A stretch of DNA of 35,162 bases from DATGUA01 sp035301545 (GTDB lineage: Bacteria > Bacillota > Clostridia > Tissierellales > Tissierellaceae), in the NCBI GenBank assembly GCA_035301545.1, contig DATGUA010000069.1, positions 1-35,162 of the forward strand, read 5' to 3'. Of this stretch, positions 26,399 through 33,174 are shown piece after piece. The position numbers and the translations under genes are program-made. The notes below the pieces were generated by a model. That model had not been told where the DNA came from, did not search any database, and was given only the letters and a program-made list of their open reading frames with translations. The first letter of the stretch is position 1. The number at the start of each line of letters is the position of its first letter.

Positions 26399-26824
26399 TT
26401 ATTTTTTATCATTTTTATTTGTTTTGGTCTTTTTCACTTCTTTTGTTTTATCTTCTTTTTTATTTGTAGCCTTCTTCTTAGTACTACTTGTCTTTTTAGC
26501 CTTACTTTCTTTTCCTTTATTTTTTTCTTTTACATTTTGACCAAACTTTTCAATCAAATTACTTAATTCATCATGTGGTCTAGGTATTACTCTACTTGAG
26601 ATGACCATTCCTACTCTATTCCCTGCCTCCATTCCTGCATCAACTGCTGATTGTACAGCTGCTACCTCTCCAGCAATTTGGATGTTTACACCTACTGCCT
26701 GTTCTACTCCAATTATCTTTTCAAAGCCTACTAAAGTAACACTTGCTGCTTTACTAGCTGCATCTAAAGCAGCAACGGCAGTAGTAAGACCTTTTGCTTC
26801 AATAAGTCCTAATGCCATATTCAT
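26399..26824 (-). CDS. BMC-H shell protein with Lys-rich C-terminal tail
   Basis: A 141-residue protein. Residues 1-95 form a BMC-H domain (ALGLIEAKGLTTAVAALDAA, then VIPRPHDELSNLI), but the pore segment reads IIGVEQAVG (about 37-45) and lacks the GSG loop. After the domain comes a tail of about 45 residues made almost only of Lys, Ser, Thr, Glu and Asn, ending in repeated KKTK-type runs. The tail should be disordered and strongly positive. It could bind nucleic acid, acidic cargo, or a neighbouring shell face. The start follows AAAGGAGGT by 12 bases; the second in-frame ATG two codons later is also possible. Confidence 0.92.
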   Translation of the reverse strand: MNMALGLIEAKGLTTAVAALDAASKAASVTLVGFEKIIGVEQAVGVNIQIAGEVAAVQSAVDAGMEAGNRVGMVISSRVIPRPHDELSNLIEKFGQNVKEKNKGKESKAKKTSSTKKKATNKKEDKTKEVKKTKTNKNDKK

Positions 26825-26846
26825 ACTCTATTCTAACCTCCTTTGG

Positions 26847-27068
26847 TTAACGGCCACCTTTTACTCTTTCTACTGCCTCGTCTAAAGTTATCATAGTAGA
26901 CTTATCTGCATGATTGCTTAGATTTTTATCTCTATTAATTAATCCTTTTACCAAATCTTGTTCTCTATTAGACAGATTATCTACTCTTCTTTCAGACTTA
27001 TAATCCTGAGTGTGGCTAGTTTTTTCTTTAATATTATTCATAACTACTCTAGCTAACGGATTCACCAT
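26847..27068 (-). CDS. Unrecognised 73-residue protein inside the shell-gene cluster
   Basis: I do not recognise a family. The 73 residues are charged (many Lys, Arg, Asp, Glu and Asn) with no membrane segment or Cys. Two short stretches look helical and amphipathic: the N-terminus (PLARVVMNNIKEK, residues 4-16) and the C-terminus (ITLDEAVERVKG, about 60-71), joined by a polar middle. It has a good ribosome site (GGTGGTGAG) and sits in tight sequence between two BMC-H genes, so it is probably a real gene of the compartment. A linker that ties enzymes to the shell is a guess based on the two helical ends. Confidence 0.7.
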   Translation of the reverse strand: MVNPLARVVMNNIKEKTSHTQDYKSERRVDNLSNREQDLVKGLINRDKNLSNHADKSTMITLDEAVERVKGGR

Positions 27069-27085
27069 AAATTCTCACCACCAAG

Positions 27086-27349
27086 TTATAATATTTTATC
27101 TACTTCACCATGAGGTCTTGGAATCACATTGGCCGAAATTACTTCTGCCACTTTAACTGCTTCTTGTTCTCCACTATCTACAGCTGCTTTTACTGCACCT
27201 ACATCACCAGATACTGTAACAGATACTAATCCTGAACCTACAAATTGAAAATCTAAGACTTTTACATCTGCAGCCTTTACCATAGCATCTGCCGCCTCAA
27301 TAGCTGCTACCATTGATCTAGTCTCAACCATACCTATAGCTTCTCTCAT
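27086..27349 (-). CDS. BMC-H shell protein with canonical GSG pore loop
   Basis: An 87-residue hexameric shell protein: AIGMVETRSMVAAIEAADAM, then the pore loop V37-G38-S39-G40, VSGDVGAVKAAVDSGEQEA, and NVIPRPHGEVDKIL at the end. It is the minimal PduA-like form, expected to tile the flat shell faces and pass small polar metabolites. It is the first shell gene of the operon. Its ATG is one base after the UbiD stop, so shell and decarboxylase are translationally coupled. Confidence 0.95.
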   Translation of the reverse strand: MREAIGMVETRSMVAAIEAADAMVKAADVKVLDFQFVGSGLVSVTVSGDVGAVKAAVDSGEQEAVKVAEVISANVIPRPHGEVDKIL

Positions 27350-27350
27350 A

Positions 27351-28718
27351 TTACCTCACCTTCTCCACATCAATATTAGGGAAATACCTTTTTATATCTA
27401 TATTACCATATCCCGGAATTATAGCCCTTTCAAAATTCATATCTACATCATCTAAAGGTTTTGTCGCATCTATACCTACTTTATCTGTCACGCCCTTTAA
27501 ATCATGGGATGGTTCTAAAGAAGAGCCTAATCCTTCTGGTATTACTACCATATCCTTATTTGCCTGAACCCTGGTGGTAATAGCCCATTCTATATCTTGA
27601 ACATCATATATATCTACATCTCTATCTACTATTACTACCTGCTTTAAATCTTTATTAGAACCTAGTGCTGCTATAATGGCAGATTTACCATCACCTTCCT
27701 TTTGTTTATCTATGGATACGAAGGCATTAAATCTATAACCTCCACCTTCCGTTATATTTACATCTATCACATCTACATGATTTTTTAATTGATTATATAA
27801 TTCAATTTCTCTAATAAGTCCATTAGATAGATGTTCTTCCCTACAAGGAAATGCTACCTGGAAGATTGGATCATTTCTGTGCATAATAGTTTCTATCTCA
27901 ATAACTGGATGAGGAGCAGCTCCACCATAATAACCCATTAATTCTCCAAAAGGACCTTCAATCTCCCGTTTTCCAGGTACTAACTTACCCTCTAAGACTA
28001 TTTCACAAAAAGCTGGCACCAATAAATCTACACTTTCACATTCTAGCAACTCTAATGATTCTCCCCTAAGAGCACTATCTATCTCATATTTATCTACCCC
28101 ATAAGTAGCAGCACTTACTTGACTAGCCATTAAAGCAGGTGCATCATAACCTAAGATTATAGCTACCTCTAAATCTTTATTCTCTTTCTCTAATTCTAAA
28201 AAATCATTAGTTAATTTAGGAGAAGCTATAAGAGCAGAAATTTGATTCCCACCATTTATCTGAAACCTTCTAATTGAAGTAAAGTGTTTCCCTGTTTCTG
28301 GATCTTTCACTACTAACACTCCTGCTGTAATAAAACTAGATGAATCCCTCTCATGGAATTCAGGAATAGGAAATATCTTAGGCAAATCTATATTTCCTCT
28401 TATTACATTTTCTTTAATAGGTCCATTAGATACTACCTTATAAGATTTTGGATTAGCTATAGCATCCATAAGTTTAAATAATCTGTTCTCACGGTTAAAA
28501 TGAAGTAAATTATATAAAATTTCCCTATTGCCATAAAGTCCACCAACTGATCTTACAGAACTCCCTTTAACCTTATCAAAAAGAATAGGTTTTTTATTTC
28601 TAAAATATTTTAATACTGCTCCTAGTTCATATTTTGAATCTATCTCTTTATCACAAATTAAAAGTTCATCCATTCTCTCTAATTCTTCTAGAGTATATCT
28701 GAGCATCTGTTTTTCCAT
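27351..28718 (-). CDS. UbiD-family prenylated-FMN decarboxylase; candidate aminoimidazolecarboxylate decarboxylase
   Basis: A 455-residue enzyme of the UbiD family. The conserved core VPGKREIEGPFGELMGYYGG (about residues 247-266) carries the acidic residues Glu254 and Glu259. An Arg pair (150-151) sits in the prFMN-binding strand region, with AEIVLEG-type sequence (CEIVLEGKL) near 238-246. UbiD enzymes reversibly decarboxylate aromatic and heteroaromatic acids with prenylated FMN, which the adjacent UbiX makes. In this operon the natural heteroaromatic acid would be 4-amino-5-imidazolecarboxylate, the decarboxylated intermediate of clostridial xanthine breakdown (inference). ATG 28718 follows AGGAGGT. 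Confidence 0.92.
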   Translation of the reverse strand: MEKQMLRYTLEELERMDELLICDKEIDSKYELGAVLKYFRNKKPILFDKVKGSSVRSVGGLYGNREILYNLLHFNRENRLFKLMDAIANPKSYKVVSNGPIKENVIRGNIDLPKIFPIPEFHERDSSSFITAGVLVVKDPETGKHFTSIRRFQINGGNQISALIASPKLTNDFLELEKENKDLEVAIILGYDAPALMASQVSAATYGVDKYEIDSALRGESLELLECESVDLLVPAFCEIVLEGKLVPGKREIEGPFGELMGYYGGAAPHPVIEIETIMHRNDPIFQVAFPCREEHLSNGLIREIELYNQLKNHVDVIDVNITEGGGYRFNAFVSIDKQKEGDGKSAIIAALGSNKDLKQVVIVDRDVDIYDVQDIEWAITTRVQANKDMVVIPEGLGSSLEPSHDLKGVTDKVGIDATKPLDDVDMNFERAIIPGYGNIDIKRYFPNIDVEKVR

Positions 28719-28731
28719 GTCTACCTCCTTC

Positions 28732-29289
28732 CTATAAACCTTTCCATCTATTTACCAAATTGTTGTCAACACCAATAGCATCCATTATCCTTCCCGTAGT
28801 ATTTAAAACTATATCATTAATAGTTTCTGGATGATTATAGAATCCAGGACTAGGTGGAAAAATAGTAACACCTATTTGAGATAATTTTAACATATTCTCT
28901 AAATGTATAGTGTTGAAAGGGGTTTCCCTTGGAACTAAAACTAATTTTCTTTTTTCTTTTAAGGTTACATCGCAAGCTCTAGTTAATAAACTATCAGAAA
29001 ATCCATTAGCAACAGAGGATAAAGTCTTCATAGAGCAGGGGAGAACTATCATACTATCTACTTTAAAAGATCCACTAGCTATAGGAGCTGCAAAATTTTT
29101 ATTATCATGAAAATAGGTTGCCATTTGCTTTAATTCATTTAATGATACCCCACATTCATGTTCTGTTACATATTCACCCATAGAAGTTACTACTAAATGC
29201 GTCTCTATATTTAATTGTTGGAATGCTTTTAAAAGAGATATGGCATATATAGATCCACTTCCTCCTGATACTCCAACTACTATTTTCAT
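28732..29289 (-). CDS. ubiX: UbiX-family flavin prenyltransferase
   Basis: A 185-residue flavoprotein. It opens with IVVGVSGGSGSIYAISLL (residues 3-20, FMN-binding loop). It contains MIVLPCSMKTLSSVANG (about 75-91), LLTRACDVTLKEKRKLVLV and RETPFNTIHLENMLKL (about 120-135), all standard for UbiX. It attaches a dimethylallyl group to FMN to give prenylated FMN, the cofactor of the UbiD protein encoded 13 bases later. A 105-base upstream gap contains a large hairpin, unlike the tight spacing elsewhere in the operon. Confidence 0.93.
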   Translation of the reverse strand: MKIVVGVSGGSGSIYAISLLKAFQQLNIETHLVVTSMGEYVTEHECGVSLNELKQMATYFHDNKNFAAPIASGSFKVDSMIVLPCSMKTLSSVANGFSDSLLTRACDVTLKEKRKLVLVPRETPFNTIHLENMLKLSQIGVTIFPPSPGFYNHPETINDIVLNTTGRIMDAIGVDNNLVNRWKGL

Positions 29290-29321
29290 ACTGGATACCC
29301 TCTTTCTTTAATAATTATCTA

Positions 29322-29381
29322 CAATTGTTAAGGGCGAGTTTTGGATTTAACCTACCAAAAGGTCGCCCAATTCATCAATTG
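29322..29381 (-). ncRNA. Structured mRNA element between amidase and UbiX genes
   Basis: In the transcript, CAATTG, GGGCGA and TTTTGG (left arm) pair with CCAAAA, TCGCCC and CAATTG (right arm), with small internal loops and a ten-base loop TAGGTTAAAT at the top (29354-29345). No T-tract follows, so it is unlikely to be a simple terminator. It may be a processing or stabilising hairpin that sets different levels of the two upstream enzymes and the shell genes. I do not recognise a riboswitch class. Confidence 0.55.
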
Positions 29382-29394
29382 CCTTCTATATAAA

Positions 29395-30006
29395 TTATTC
29401 TACTTTATTTTCTGGGTCTCCTCCACCTTCCCATGGATCTAAACCTTTTTCCCAAGCATCTGTATATTCATCAACAGTCATTACTTTAGCAAATATACTT
29501 AAATCTTTAAGTCCATTTTCATGCATTTCCTCTGTCTTAGAGTCACATCCATCACTTAATGCAATTACTTTATATGCCTTAGATAAAGCATCTGTAGCTG
29601 TACTTCTTACACAGACATTAGTCCATACCCCTGTTACTACTACAGTATCTATGTTTTCTTCTCTTAAATATAAATCTAAATCTGTATAAGCAAATCCACT
29701 ATGTCTTCTTTTTGGTACTATATATTCCTCACCTTCTGGGTATAATTCCTTTATAAAATCTGAACCCCAAGTTCCAGCAACTGCATGACGTGGTCTAACT
29801 CTAAAATCAGCATCATTTTTTCTATGTGCTTCTTGAATATGAACTATTTGAACATCGTCTTTCCCTTCAGCATTTCTTTCTCTTGCCCATTTTAATAATT
29901 CTTGAAGTTTTTCTGTTATTCTTGCTGAACCTGGACAATAAAGTGCTCCTTCCTCATTTGCAAAATCATTTAACATATCAATAACTAATATAGCCTGTCT
30001 AGTCAT
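29395..30006 (-). CDS. Isochorismatase-like cysteine amidohydrolase; candidate ureidoimidazolecarboxylate amidase
   Basis: A 203-residue cysteine hydrolase. The catalytic triad of the family is present: Asp10 in LVIDMLNDF, Lys99 in PKRRHSGF and Cys132 in TGVWTNVCVRSTA. The tail after about 180 (DPWEGGGDPENKVE) is short and acidic. Relatives such as N-carbamoylsarcosine amidase and RutB hydrolyse carbamoyl or ureido groups to amine, carbon dioxide and ammonia. That chemistry is what the second step of clostridial xanthine degradation needs, and the gene lies right after the hydantoinase-type ring opener (inference). ATG 30006 follows GAGGGGG. Other amides, such as nicotinamide, cannot be excluded from sequence. 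Confidence 0.9.
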   Translation of the reverse strand: MTRQAILVIDMLNDFANEEGALYCPGSARITEKLQELLKWARERNAEGKDDVQIVHIQEAHRKNDADFRVRPRHAVAGTWGSDFIKELYPEGEEYIVPKRRHSGFAYTDLDLYLREENIDTVVVTGVWTNVCVRSTATDALSKAYKVIALSDGCDSKTEEMHENGLKDLSIFAKVMTVDEYTDAWEKGLDPWEGGGDPENKVE

Positions 30007-30059
30007 TTATATTTTCCCCCTCATTTGTATTCTTTTATTATTTTCACTATATTTATAAA

Positions 30060-31658
30060 TTAAAATTCTAATTTCTTTGGTAGAACCTGTATACTTTGTC
30101 TCTTAATAAATTTACCAAATCCAGGTTTAGCAGTAATTCCCCTCATACCTCTTATATGCTTATCTATTAATTCAGGATGATCTTTTCTATAGCTTTTAAG
30201 ATATTCTCGACTATAAAGATCAGGATATTGTTCAAATATCTCTGAATACTTATCTTCTACTCCTTCAGGATAATTATGAACCAATTCTTCTAATTCTTTA
30301 TCAGTTAAATCAGATAATATACTTTCGTCTACATCTTGGTATACTAAATGACCACGAACTACTGTCTTAGCTACCTTTCCTTTTAACTCCATTCCTTCCA
30401 TTGGAAGATATCCACACATTGAAGCTTGTTTCTTTGGTTCTATAACCCATTCTTTATCTAGGTCTATTATAGTAAAGTCTGCATCTGAGCCTATATGCAT
30501 AGCACCTTTTTTAGGATATATACCATAATGTTTTGCCGCATTAGTCGATAATATATCTACTAATTTACTTAATGATATTTTTCCTTTATTATATCCTTCA
30601 CTTACCACTACAGGAACCATCGTTTCAACTCCAGGTATGCCCGGGAAAGAGTTCCAAATATTCATTCCTTCTTTTAATTTTTCACTTTCTATTTCATAAG
30701 GAGCATGATCCGTTCCCATAAAGTCTACTGAACCATCATTTAATCCATCCCATAGTAATTCATTATCTTTTTTGGTTCTTAAAGGTGGTGCAATTTTAGC
30801 TAATGGTCCGTATTCTGTCATAGCCTCTTGATAATTTAAAGTTAAGTAATGTGGGCAAGTTTCACTAGTTACATCTAATCCTTTCATTTTTGCTTCTTTT
30901 ACTAATTTAGCTCCAATCCCTGTACTCATATGTACTATATGAAGTCTAGCACCAGTATCTTCAGCAAAACTAATTCCTAATTCTATAGCTACTTTTTCTG
31001 CTAATTCTGATCTTGCCTCTGCCCAAGCTGGTCCATCCATTCTACCTTCTTTTTCTAGTTTCTTCACATTAAAATCACATATAGCAAAGTTCTCTGCATG
31101 AATTCCTATAGGAAGTCCTGTTTTAGCAACAGCTTTAAAAGCTTCATACATTTCTGGATCTTCTACCCTAGGGAATGTTGGTACTGATGGTGTCATATAT
31201 GCTTTAAAGGCTACCACCCCATGATCAGCTTGTTCTTGTACATTATCTAACCAATCATTTCTTACATCCTCTCCTGTAACTCCACCCCATAAGGCATAAT
31301 CAACTAAAGCTTGTCGTTCTATTAGATCATTTTTTAATTTTAATTGTTCAACAGATCTTACTGATGGAACAGTACAACAAGGCATATCTATTACAGTAGT
31401 TACACCACCTGCAGCAGCTGCAGCAGATCCTGTCAAGAAGTTTTCCCTATGAGGAAAACCATGATACATAAAGTGAACATGTGGGTCTATACAACCTGGC
31501 AATGTTAAATGTCCATTAGCATCTATTACCTCATCAGATTCTACATTGTCAACGTTTTCAAGAAACCCAACAATTTTTTCATCTTTAACCAAAATATTAG
31601 TTAGCCTAGTTTCATCCCCTTGAGGAATCCTAGCATTCTTAATTATAACATCATACAT
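30060..31658 (-). CDS. Hydantoinase/dihydropyrimidinase/allantoinase-type amidohydrolase; candidate xanthine amidohydrolase
   Basis: A 532-residue cyclic amidohydrolase. The binuclear-metal ligands are all visible: His60 and His62 (DPHVH), the carboxylated-lysine position Lys152 (VVAFKAYM), His187 (GIHAEN), His243 (IVHMS) and Asp317 (GTDHAP). The enzyme class opens cyclic ureides and amides; in this setting the ureide-like ring of xanthine is the proposed target. It has about 70-80 residues beyond the usual length of allantoinases (near 450-460), a polar helical-looking C-terminal extension of unknown role. It is the first gene of the microcompartment operon, with AAGGAGG nine bases before its ATG. 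Confidence 0.9.
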   Translation of the reverse strand: MYDVIIKNARIPQGDETRLTNILVKDEKIVGFLENVDNVESDEVIDANGHLTLPGCIDPHVHFMYHGFPHRENFLTGSAAAAAGGVTTVIDMPCCTVPSVRSVEQLKLKNDLIERQALVDYALWGGVTGEDVRNDWLDNVQEQADHGVVAFKAYMTPSVPTFPRVEDPEMYEAFKAVAKTGLPIGIHAENFAICDFNVKKLEKEGRMDGPAWAEARSELAEKVAIELGISFAEDTGARLHIVHMSTGIGAKLVKEAKMKGLDVTSETCPHYLTLNYQEAMTEYGPLAKIAPPLRTKKDNELLWDGLNDGSVDFMGTDHAPYEIESEKLKEGMNIWNSFPGIPGVETMVPVVVSEGYNKGKISLSKLVDILSTNAAKHYGIYPKKGAMHIGSDADFTIIDLDKEWVIEPKKQASMCGYLPMEGMELKGKVAKTVVRGHLVYQDVDESILSDLTDKELEELVHNYPEGVEDKYSEIFEQYPDLYSREYLKSYRKDHPELIDKHIRGMRGITAKPGFGKFIKRQSIQVLPKKLEF

Positions 31659-31687
31659 AATTTATAACCTCCTTATTTATTATACAA

Positions 31688-31708
31688 CTATGTTAACATA
31701 GTATTATA
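31688..31708 (-). promoter_or_regulatory. Probable promoter and palindromic operator of the BMC operon
   Basis: On the minus strand a TATAAT (31708-31703) is followed by the perfect palindrome CTATGTTAACATAG (31701-31688), which would lie over the transcription start about 40 bases before the ATG. No good -35 box is found at 16-18 bases upstream, as expected for an activator-dependent promoter. A closer TATAAT (31684-31679) is rejected because it would start the transcript inside the ribosome site. Confidence 0.45.
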
Positions 31709-31712
31709 TAAT

Positions 31713-31735
31713 AGACCTTGTTAGATTCTTATAAA
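31713..31735. repeat. Direct repeat copy 1 (candidate regulator site)
   Basis: This 23-base element, with core TTGTTAGATTCTTATAAA, matches the copy at 32068-32090 at 22 of 23 positions in the same orientation. It lies just upstream of the putative -10 of the microcompartment operon, where an activator would bind. Confidence 0.6.
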
Positions 31736-32067
31736 AATATATTACCTAAAATTATAATTTAAGGAAAAGTCTAATAAATTCATTTTTTTACAATATTATT
31801 CATAAATATGTAATATATTTTTATAGAATACTATTTCAACACTTTAAGAGAATTAATACTATACATTATATTTGTTAGAATAATTCTATAATAAATTAAT
31901 CTAATATTTTATCTTATTCAAAATTATTCAAATTCATTCATTAAGGCTGGCTTCCAGAAAGTTCTAACTTTAGTTTTTAATTGCTTAAGTATATTAATTA
32001 CAGTATTCCTTAACACTCTTTTTAATCCTATTAAAGTATAAATATTCTAATTTAATTAAAATATAGC

Positions 32068-32090
32068 AGACTTTGTTAGATTCTTATAAA
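32068..32090. repeat. Direct repeat copy 2 (candidate regulator site)
   Basis: Second copy of the 23-base element at 31713-31735, 355 bases away. A looser relative, TTTGTTAGAATAATTCTATAA, starts near 31870. The wide spacing could allow looping between sites that serve the two divergent genes. Confidence 0.6.
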
Positions 32091-32110
32091 CTGAAATTTT
32101 TATGATAATA

Positions 32111-32139
32111 ATAGAAAATAATAGAAAATAATAGAAAAC
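32111..32139. repeat. Three tandem copies of a 10-base AT-rich unit
   Basis: The unit ATAGAAAATA occurs twice exactly and a third time with one change near its end. A period of about one DNA turn suggests intrinsic bending; the functional meaning is unknown. Confidence 0.7.
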
Positions 32140-32377
32140 AATCTAATTTAAATAGAAATCTTGTACTAGTTCAAATAAATTATAAATTGATTTGTATATT
32201 TTCTATATAGATTATCTTATTAGGACATATATACTTATAATTAAGTGATTCATTTACAAAATAATAACTTTTAGGTATTTGAAACAAATACATATTTTAG
32301 TTTTAAATTAAAAGTATAGAAATAATTTAAATTTATTGTAAGCTATTCCTTATATATTAAAGAAGGAGGTAAACATC

Positions 32378-33073
32378 TTGGGATTAAAATTAATTGATTT
32401 ATCACAAGAAATTTTCGAGGGTATGTCTTTATTTCCAATACATCAGCCCACTTTTATCATGACAAATATGACTCATGAAGAAAATATGAAGTTAACAGGA
32501 AGTACTACTTTAGGATTTTCTGCTAGGAACTTGTTAATTAGTGAACATGCAGGAACTCATACTGATGGAGTCTCTGAGTACAAGCCTGGCGGACTTAGTG
32601 TTGATAATATGCCATTAGAGTACTTTTGGGGTAGTGCCATATGTATCGATTTAACTCATATTAGATATCCAAATTATATAGAGGCTGAAGATTTAGAAGC
32701 AGCTGTAAAAAAATCAGGTCAAGAGATCCAAAAAGGTGACATAGTACTAATATATACAGGTCATCATGATAGAAATTATGGAACAGATAGATTCCAAACT
32801 GATTATACTGGTTTAAGCTATGAAGGGGCTAAATGGCTAGCAGAACAGGGGGTAGTCAATATAGGAGTAGACGCTCCGGCTATAGACTTAACACCTGATG
32901 ATATTAACTTCTCTGGCCATCTAGTTTGTGGAGAATATGATATTACTAATACAGAAAACTTATGTAATCTAGATCAAGTAGTAAATAAAAGATTCTTATA
33001 TTTTGGATTACCTTTAAAGATTAGAGATGGTACTGGTTCGCCTATTAGGGCTGTAGCCTTATTAGAAGAATAA
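32378..33073 (+). CDS. Cyclase-family (kynurenine formamidase-like) metal hydrolase; candidate imidazolonase
   Basis: A 231-residue protein of the cyclase/KynB fold. The metal motif reads H57-A-G-T-H61-T-D63-G-V-S-E67, close to the family HxGTHxDxPxH, but the Pro is Val and the last His is Glu. Other family features are the YTGHHDR segment (about 126-132), VNIGVDAPAIDL, and the final region around GSPIRAVALLEE. The family hydrolyses amide and lactam bonds. Ring opening of 4-imidazolone to formiminoglycine is such a reaction and would fill a gap in the local pathway (inference). The start is TTG nine bases after AAGGAGG. It is divergent from the microcompartment operon and ends at a terminator shared with pucR. 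Confidence 0.85.
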   Translation: MGLKLIDLSQEIFEGMSLFPIHQPTFIMTNMTHEENMKLTGSTTLGFSARNLLISEHAGTHTDGVSEYKPGGLSVDNMPLEYFWGSAICIDLTHIRYPNYIEAEDLEAAVKKSGQEIQKGDIVLIYTGHHDRNYGTDRFQTDYTGLSYEGAKWLAEQGVVNIGVDAPAIDLTPDDINFSGHLVCGEYDITNTENLCNLDQVVNKRFLYFGLPLKIRDGTGSPIRAVALLEE

Positions 33074-33102
33074 AATATAATTTCACATTAAATTACTAAT
33101 AA

Positions 33103-33150
33103 AAAATATTCCCTCGCTTTAATACTTATACATAAGCTAGGGGATATTTT
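33103..33150. terminator. Bidirectional terminator between cyclase and pucR genes
   Basis: Arms 33103-33119 and 33134-33150 pair over 17 positions with one mismatch and one wobble (AAAATATTCCCTCGCTT against AAGCTAGGGGATATTTT), with A-runs on the left and T-runs on the right. It serves both convergent genes. Confidence 0.85.
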
Positions 33151-33174
33151 TATTATTTAAATATATGTAGATTT

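Larger units (their letters stand above)
31659..32377. promoter_or_regulatory. 719-base divergent regulatory region of the BMC locus
   Basis: No convincing gene lies here. It holds the start signals of the microcompartment operon (left, minus strand) and of the cyclase gene (right, plus strand). It also has two copies of a 23-base direct repeat, a three-fold 10-base tandem repeat, a 14-base palindrome and very AT-rich DNA. The size is large compared with other gaps in the window and suggests control by one or more regulators; PucR, encoded nearby, is the obvious candidate. Confidence 0.6.

Noticed and set aside
31679..31684. TATAAT close to the hydantoinase gene as its -10 box
   Set aside because: Transcription from it would begin inside the AAGGAGG ribosome site, so the more distant TATAAT at 31703-31708 is preferred.
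32111..32139. Tandem units as a CRISPR array
   Set aside because: The units are 10 bases long with no spacers and no cas genes are in the window.
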